From: Membranipora membranacea
Lineage: Eukaryota; Bryozoa; Gymnolaemata; Cheilostomatida; Membraniporidae
Assembly: GCA_914767715.1 (NCBI GenBank)
Contig: OU612074.1
Span: forward strand, 17,158,062-17,222,061
Direction: 5' to 3'
DNA: 64,000 bases
In this document: in pieces, positions 58,004 to 64,000 of the stretch
How positions within the stretch are numbered: the stretch's first letter is position 1
How the letters are laid out: the number at the start of each line of letters is the position of its first letter
The notes under the pieces: model-generated
What the model saw: the letters and a program-made list of their open reading frames with translations, nothing else
Told to the model about the DNA's origin: nothing
The model's database searches: none
Position numbers and translations under genes: made by a program

Positions 58004-61000
58004 CTAAATGCTCAACAATTCACTCAGCGACAAAGTGTCCATGTCAGGATCTGTCAGGCTGGAAGGACTGAATTGACTGGACAGAGAAGATAATGTACCA
58101 TCACACAGAGTCCCTGAGCCCGAGTCAGTGGTACCAATCACATAATTCAGCAAGGCTTGATCACCGGAGGAAGATACTGTGTTGGACAGCCCTGGTTTAT
58201 TCACGGAGATGTCCCCATCATCAGGTATCAGGGTTATTTTTGCTTTAGAGGGTGGATTGGAGTGGGCCAAAAGGTTTCTGTCTAACTCAGCACCAATAGG
58301 ACCTTCCACCTTTTCTTGTTTGCGGATAGTGAAGTCCTCTGATCTCACGGTAGGGAAGTCAGAAACTTGAGATTTTGAGCCAGTTGAGGGTACGGGGTCG
58401 CATCCTGAGAGTTTCACTTCTTCTTTACTTATTCCTGGCACAATCATCTTCAGGTTTCCTTCTGATTTACTTCGCGTCACAACTTCAATCTGACCATCCA
58501 AACGCTTGATAATTCGGCCACTTTTGGAACCAGAGGGTTTGAACACAATACGATCTGGTTCAGGCTTCACAGTGGGTTGCTCTAGATCTCCTAAATGAGC
58601 ATGCTCATCAGGCTCAATTTCTTCAGCTATTGGTTCAAGGGTCGGAGGTTGGATGATGCTACGAGTTTCTTTCAATTTTAAAGCATCATCCGTCGTCTCG
58701 ATGATATCCCAAGCCATTGCCAAATCCATAGCACTTGGGGGTAAGGGCTTAGCTTCACTGGTATCCTGAATTGATTCAGTTTGAACAGCTTTGACTTCAA
58801 AGGTTTTGTTACTGTGTTGACTTCCAACTTTTGAGACATCTGGGTCTGAAGCACATGTCACCACTATCTTGGTACAAACTGGTGTCTGAGGGATCGGTAG
58901 GCACTCGCTATCACTCAGGACGACAGATTGTTTTGAGTGGAGGACCTGATCATCATCTATTAGTGATTTGTCAACCATTGTTGAGTCGTCAGCCATAGAT
59001 ACTTTCTTAGGCGATGGGGAAACCACATTATTGAAAGCATCCTTGATATAGTTCATGACACTGCTAATTGCAACTGGTGATGTTGATTTATTGACCATAT
59101 TCAGATGAGGCTCATCTGTTTGCGTTATCATGGTTGATCTGGCAGGACACGACAACAAAATCACATCAACTGAAGCAGCCACTGAAGCATCAACCATATT
59201 TGACTGACCGTGTATTTGGTCCGTTGAAGATGATGCCTCATTATAACATGTTTGCCCTGTGTTTGTGGAAATGTTGTTCTTAGCTGCAGGGTATACCATG
59301 GTCTCCTTAGATAAAACAGATGGATTCACAACCTTGTGGTGTGAGTGCGGAGAAACATTTGATTTCCGTTCAGTTTCTGCTGTCTGTGTAGAATGGTTTT
59401 CCGACTCGGTATTATGAACTAGATAAGAAAAGGAACAAGGGTTAGGAAATCTACATTCACTGTAGAACGATGTTATATGGTGCTCTGATTATAGCCGTGT
59501 TCGAGAGGGCCGAACTGCAATAATACATGTTGCCTGATTATTTAAACCACCACTGCATAGGATGGGTTTTGAATGTAACATGTATATCAAAGGCTTGTGT
59601 TACGCACATTTGACATATCTGGGTTGGCTAAGCATAATGTTGTTTGTTCACACAGAAACAAGAGAGTCAAATCCCATCAGTGATGTCTTGAAACAGTACA
59701 GGTAGTTGCCCATTAAAATTTAAATATCTGCAAAACCAGTTATCTTTTTTGGCGAATATTTTGACAATACACTGACAAGATTCTCGATAGTAAACTGAAT
59801 TCGATGTGCATAAATTTATCTGACTTGAAGCAGTGGCTAAGGTTTGTTAATATCGGCACAAACTAGTGTTGTTATCAAAGCGAAACAGATGAGTACCAGA
59901 ATGACTTACATGGAGTCAGCAGGATATTTTCTGTTGGTAACATTGTGTAGCGGGTCTGTGTAGTCAAAGTTTCACCTGAATAAAAAATTCATAATCATTA
60001 ACATTTATTGGACACATCATAGCAAGGCAATTAATAGGAATCAATCTTTGAACTTTTGATTCACTTGGGGATTTGGTAAAACACATCTGTGTTACATTCT
60101 ATTTATGACTAGCTGTGGATAAGTAAGTTTGAAGTTTCGTTTTCTTTCATTTAATACGAAATGATGGTTCCAGAATTTTGTAAGAATAATGCAGTGGCTC
60201 ACCGGAATACAAAGAAGTCCCGCATTGCACCTGAAATTCCTTACAGACTGTTAGTGAAGGAAAACTCTGAGTGCTTGAAGCTATGATGGCTGTACCCTGT
60301 AGTCTCCTAAGAGAAATTTGGTCAATAGAATCCTGAAACTCTGTGCTGCTTGTGTACCCTGCTACTGACTGCAATTCATCACTTCTCATCATATGAGGGT
60401 TATAATGATGGCTGTGGCAGCTGAGGTACCCATCCGGTTTTTGTGATTCCCTGAATAGAGGAGCTTCATCCATTTGAGGGGTAGCTTGTTGCTCAGGTGA
60501 TGTGGATCGATCACAGCATATCACGCATGGAGTCATACTGGTTTTATTGCTACATTGAAACGAAGTTGTTTGTGTGCATTGAGATCCATTGAGTGGACGA
60601 AGATCCATTTCCACCTGAATACGGGCATTCCTACTGAGAATACATTTGGTTTGTGTTTGGCCATGATCCTGAAGCGTAGCAATAGCATCATTGCCACAGT
60701 GAACCATAGAAACCGCAGGTCGCCCTGAAGTTGCCGCGTTCTTCACAGATATACAGTGAGTCTGTGATTGGTCTGATCTGTGATGAGGACCTGATATCTG
60801 AGTGTCTTTATCTATGCTGTGTAGGACTGTTTGCGTGGACAGATTCTTGATCATCGTACATCCTGTTTGTATAGTGGTGGATTTATTCAGTGGTTTACCA
60901 GCAAAGACTGAATAATTTGCAGTGATAACCAATATTGATCCACCTGGTGTCAAAACTTGGTTACTATTTGCCCGCAATGAAATTGGGTAAGAATAAAATC

Positions 61001-63971
61001 CACATGAAAACAATGGAGAGAAGACCTCACTGTGAAACACTAATGAGATCTGTCTCTCACTTTGCTTCATTTTGCGGAGCTGCTCGATATTCATCAGCCC
61101 AATGTGACCCACTTCTGCTCCTGAAATAACTTTGATGGTTCCAACTGCTTTATCCAATGTACCACTGATACATTGATATTGATGGACATCAGGATAGTAA
61201 TCACTGAATTTTTTTAATTCAGGGGTTAACTGAGCATCCAGGATTGCACTTACAAGGCCTAAGTCAGACCTTTGTGAGCTCCCAGGGCTAATTAATGAAC
61301 AATCTTTCTGTTGTTGACTTTGATTTTCGGGGCTCAACGAATTCCGGTGTCTTCCGGTTGAATGAGATTGAATTAAGGACTGTGTAGGCTCAGAGCTGCG
61401 TGTGATTCCATTCCTGGTCAGGTCATAAGCAGATCCTTCAGATGAAGTGAGATCTGCCTGGCATATTCGAGTTGTTGACACCGGTAGATGGTCAGATCCA
61501 TTATCGCTTATTGTTGGCATTGGATCAAAGAATGAAGGGTCAGGGAGATGGTCATTTGTAAATTTATCATGAGAAGTATAAGAGTTAATTGAGTCATATC
61601 TGTGCTCCGACCCAAGAGTAACTGGGCTGGAGCTTTGAGCAGGAGCACAGTGACTAGTAGAGTTCAGTCTCTGCTGCAGCAATAAAGTATTTGGAATCCC
61701 AGATGCTGTCCACTCTCTTGCCTAGGAAAAAGATACAGTCAATGACCATGTAAATAATTTGAGGCTATTACAGATATCTATGATGAACTACTGGAAACAG
61801 AATATAGTCTGTGTCATGCATGTCCATGTTTTATAAGCTTAACTGTAATCCTCTCTTTGCACGGTAAATGTTCATAATACTTGCATAGAGATTTTTTATA
61901 TCTTGGAATGTAAAAAAGGCAACCCAAAAGATCGAGGGAAAATTATAGGGCTTAAAATTGTGAGAGATTTTTCCAAACAGAACAGGATTGTGTGTTAATC
62001 TTTTTCAGGCAGGCATAAACCCCATGAAACAAAAAGTTGGATAGGATTATCGACTTTTACCTACTGCGGTTGGTCGATATCTGGAATGAACCATCCAGTA
62101 GGGAGTGTCAACTGGAACTTTCTGTTGATCTACGTCAGTATGCTGCCTTGACCTGTTAAGGGTCGAGTCATGGTATACATTAGCTTCCTGAGGCCTGACA
62201 GCTGCTGACTTATCACCCACAGATCCGAAATCTTCTCCACCCTCTTGGTTGTTTATAGGGAGGCTCTGCACATAGTCAATATAGGTTTGCTTTTTTGCAG
62301 CCTGCAACTTCCTTTTTGATTCCTGACTTCCAGGCATTTCAACAGTTTCTTTGATCTCATAAGACAATGAATGATCCAAAGTATCAGATGACGAGGATTG
62401 CAGTAAGCTAGGCTGTACACCAAACCCTCTCACGATGTCAGAAGTGGGATGGTGCTGAGAGCAGGAGAGAGAAGAGTGAGATGGTGGGGTGATGAAGTTG
62501 GTTTGTAGAGAGCGATGTTGAGGAGAGAGTGGTGGTGATGAGGTTAGAGAGGAAGGCTCTGACTGAGCTGAGTAATGGTGTGGATAGAGGAACTCTAACG
62601 GAGACCCTATGGAAGAATATCAAAAGACCGTGAACAGAATGAATAGAGTTTTGAGTTATGAGAAAAGTGGTAATGATTAAGAATGACCGGCTAGGCTACC
62701 TTTACAGTTCTGGCAACTGGTAAGATCAAACAGAGAATCATGTTTGTGCTAACTTTAACGCTCCTTTAAATCTAAATCAGTATTTTATTTCATTTATAGA
62801 TAAAAATTATTCTTTGCACCTTTCAAGTTTGTAAAAAAGGCATTTCACTCTCAAGATTTCCCAATCAAAGATAAGTATGGCCATATATAAGCCTTGAGCA
62901 TAATTATAAAGCTTTATTACTAGTGAAATCCTCTAACCCATCCCAATGAACTGTATGCATATTTGAGTGATTTGAATAATAAAACATTGCACATTCTCAA
63001 TATGTAAAGCTTACTAATTTAACTGTCTGGTGATTGCAAGCTAGTTTGACTATGGTAACATTTCAGCATGGCGAAGGTGTAAAAAAACATTTATCAAGAT
63101 TGTCTCAACCATTAATCAAAGTTGTCTCAACCATTAATAGTATTACTCATTAAACCCTTTCATTTCAATCAGATTGTGGTTCAACTGGTTCACCTGTGAC
63201 GGGCTGATTGGCTAACTCTGAAGTATTCAAAACTTGTGACTGGCCAATTGATGGTGATGTGGCGCCATGTGATTGGCTGTTTGAATTCTCTTCCCCAGAA
63301 CTGTGGCTTATGGTTTCAATGTCAGACTGCCCGTTTCCATCTGTAAAATAAAATGGATCTCGATTAATTTAGATCAGGTCACTTGCTGCATCTTACTTCC
63401 GATCAATATTTCGCACACATGTTAGTCGTGTACAGTACAGGACCTGGTGAGGAGTAGGAAACTAAAATAACCAGCCCACCCCTCTTTGGTAGGCTAAAAT
63501 CTCCAATGGGGAGAACCAAGTTGCTCATAGAAATACAATATAGTATCATTTATCGAAAGTTACCGTGATATTTATTCGTCAACTAAATCTACTACCATTT
63601 GGCGAATCACAAACTCGTAAAAGCTATGACCTGTGTTTTGTTGGAAGCGGTTTGCCCGAAGAAAATTAAAATGCATGAAAGGCGTGACAAGTACCTACTA
63701 TTTGGTGAAAATGGTTGAATGCCTGGAAGCAGTTATGATCAGACTTAACTCAGTAGACAGTATATTTCACTGACCTGAATGTATGCCAGTGTTAGACTGT
63801 AAATCTGGATGACTTGTGGCTGTTAGGTCGGGTGGGGTACTATCTGCCCCTTCCTCTGCAGTTAGTGCATCAGAATTGTTACTATTCGCTGATAAATCTG
63901 CTTTATGTGATTCTTCAAGCTGCCAGGACGGGATTATTGGCTTCTGAACTGGAGTCTGGGGAAACTGATGT
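58004..63971 (-). CDS. long disordered TQT-rich protein, C-terminal part, 5' end outside the window
   Basis: Exons in coding order: 63775-63971, 63194-63340, 62065-62606, 60203-61721, 59910-59975 and 58004-59418. Phases join to 1,294 residues up to a stop; more exons must lie beyond 64000. The sequence is Ser/Thr/Gln/Pro-rich and without recognisable folded domains, signal peptide or membrane span. Repeated TQT or QT motifs occur: STQTV (about 60830), QTQTKC (60650), CTQTTS (60570), TTQTRY (59955), STQTAE (59385), ITQTDE (59128), AVQTES (58780) and several single QT sites. TQT is the core of dynein light chain LC8 binding sites, so I infer an LC8-binding hub. The C-terminus (MDTLSLSELLSI) is acidic and hydrophobic, like an activation segment. 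An ASCIZ/ATMIN relative is possible but cannot be tested without the N-terminus. Confidence 0.7.
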
Positions 63972-64000
63972 CTGTAGAGAAAATGCAGAAACGAAGTTGA

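Overview
This window is nuclear DNA of an invertebrate animal. Genes are intron-rich with GT..AG introns of a few hundred bases to about 2 kb. Intergenic DNA is AT-rich and full of short inverted-repeat elements, tRNA-derived SINEs and decayed LINE fragments. A temptin-like pheromone gene together with an astakine/prokineticin-like secreted protein points to a mollusc or another lophotrochozoan; this placement is inference. No bacterial, viral, CRISPR or operon structure was seen. Splice sites were assigned by eye, using GT/AG signals and the requirement that exon phases join.

Layout. 2.0-8.0 kb (minus): a complete eight-exon microsomal cytochrome P450 with every diagnostic motif. 10.8-16.0 kb (plus): a secreted ten-cysteine protein of the colipase/prokineticin fold, followed by a second set of in-phase exons that could replace its C-terminus. 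17-35 kb: an accessory-looking cluster of GT11 (alpha-1,2-fucosyltransferase-like) genes. It holds one single-domain gene on minus, one gene on plus whose protein carries two GT11 domains in tandem, and one broken N-terminal copy. 35.4-46.2 kb (minus): a ten-exon gene for a disordered proline-rich and Ser/Glu/Lys-rich protein that I do not recognise. 47.5-48.9 kb (minus): a three-exon temptin-like secreted protein. 50.8-57.8 kb (plus): a direct tandem duplication of about 3.7 kb, each unit holding one intronless seven-transmembrane receptor and one decayed fragment of the gene that follows. 58.0-64.0 kb (minus, 5' end outside the window): a long disordered protein with many TQT motifs.

How it fits together. 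The genes do not form a pathway. The shared theme is local gene duplication and decay. The fucosyltransferase cluster shows domain duplication, loss of a second domain and a truncated copy. The receptor unit duplicated together with an inverted fragment of its TQT-rich neighbour. Mobile-element debris (at least three MITE-like families, a SINE family with a conserved tail, and three LINE reverse-transcriptase remnants) lies in introns and between genes. The most interesting items are the two-domain GT11 protein with a degenerate second active site, the TQT-rich candidate LC8 hub, the switchable C-terminus of the ten-cysteine protein, and a perfect 56-bp-arm palindrome at 26.1 kb.
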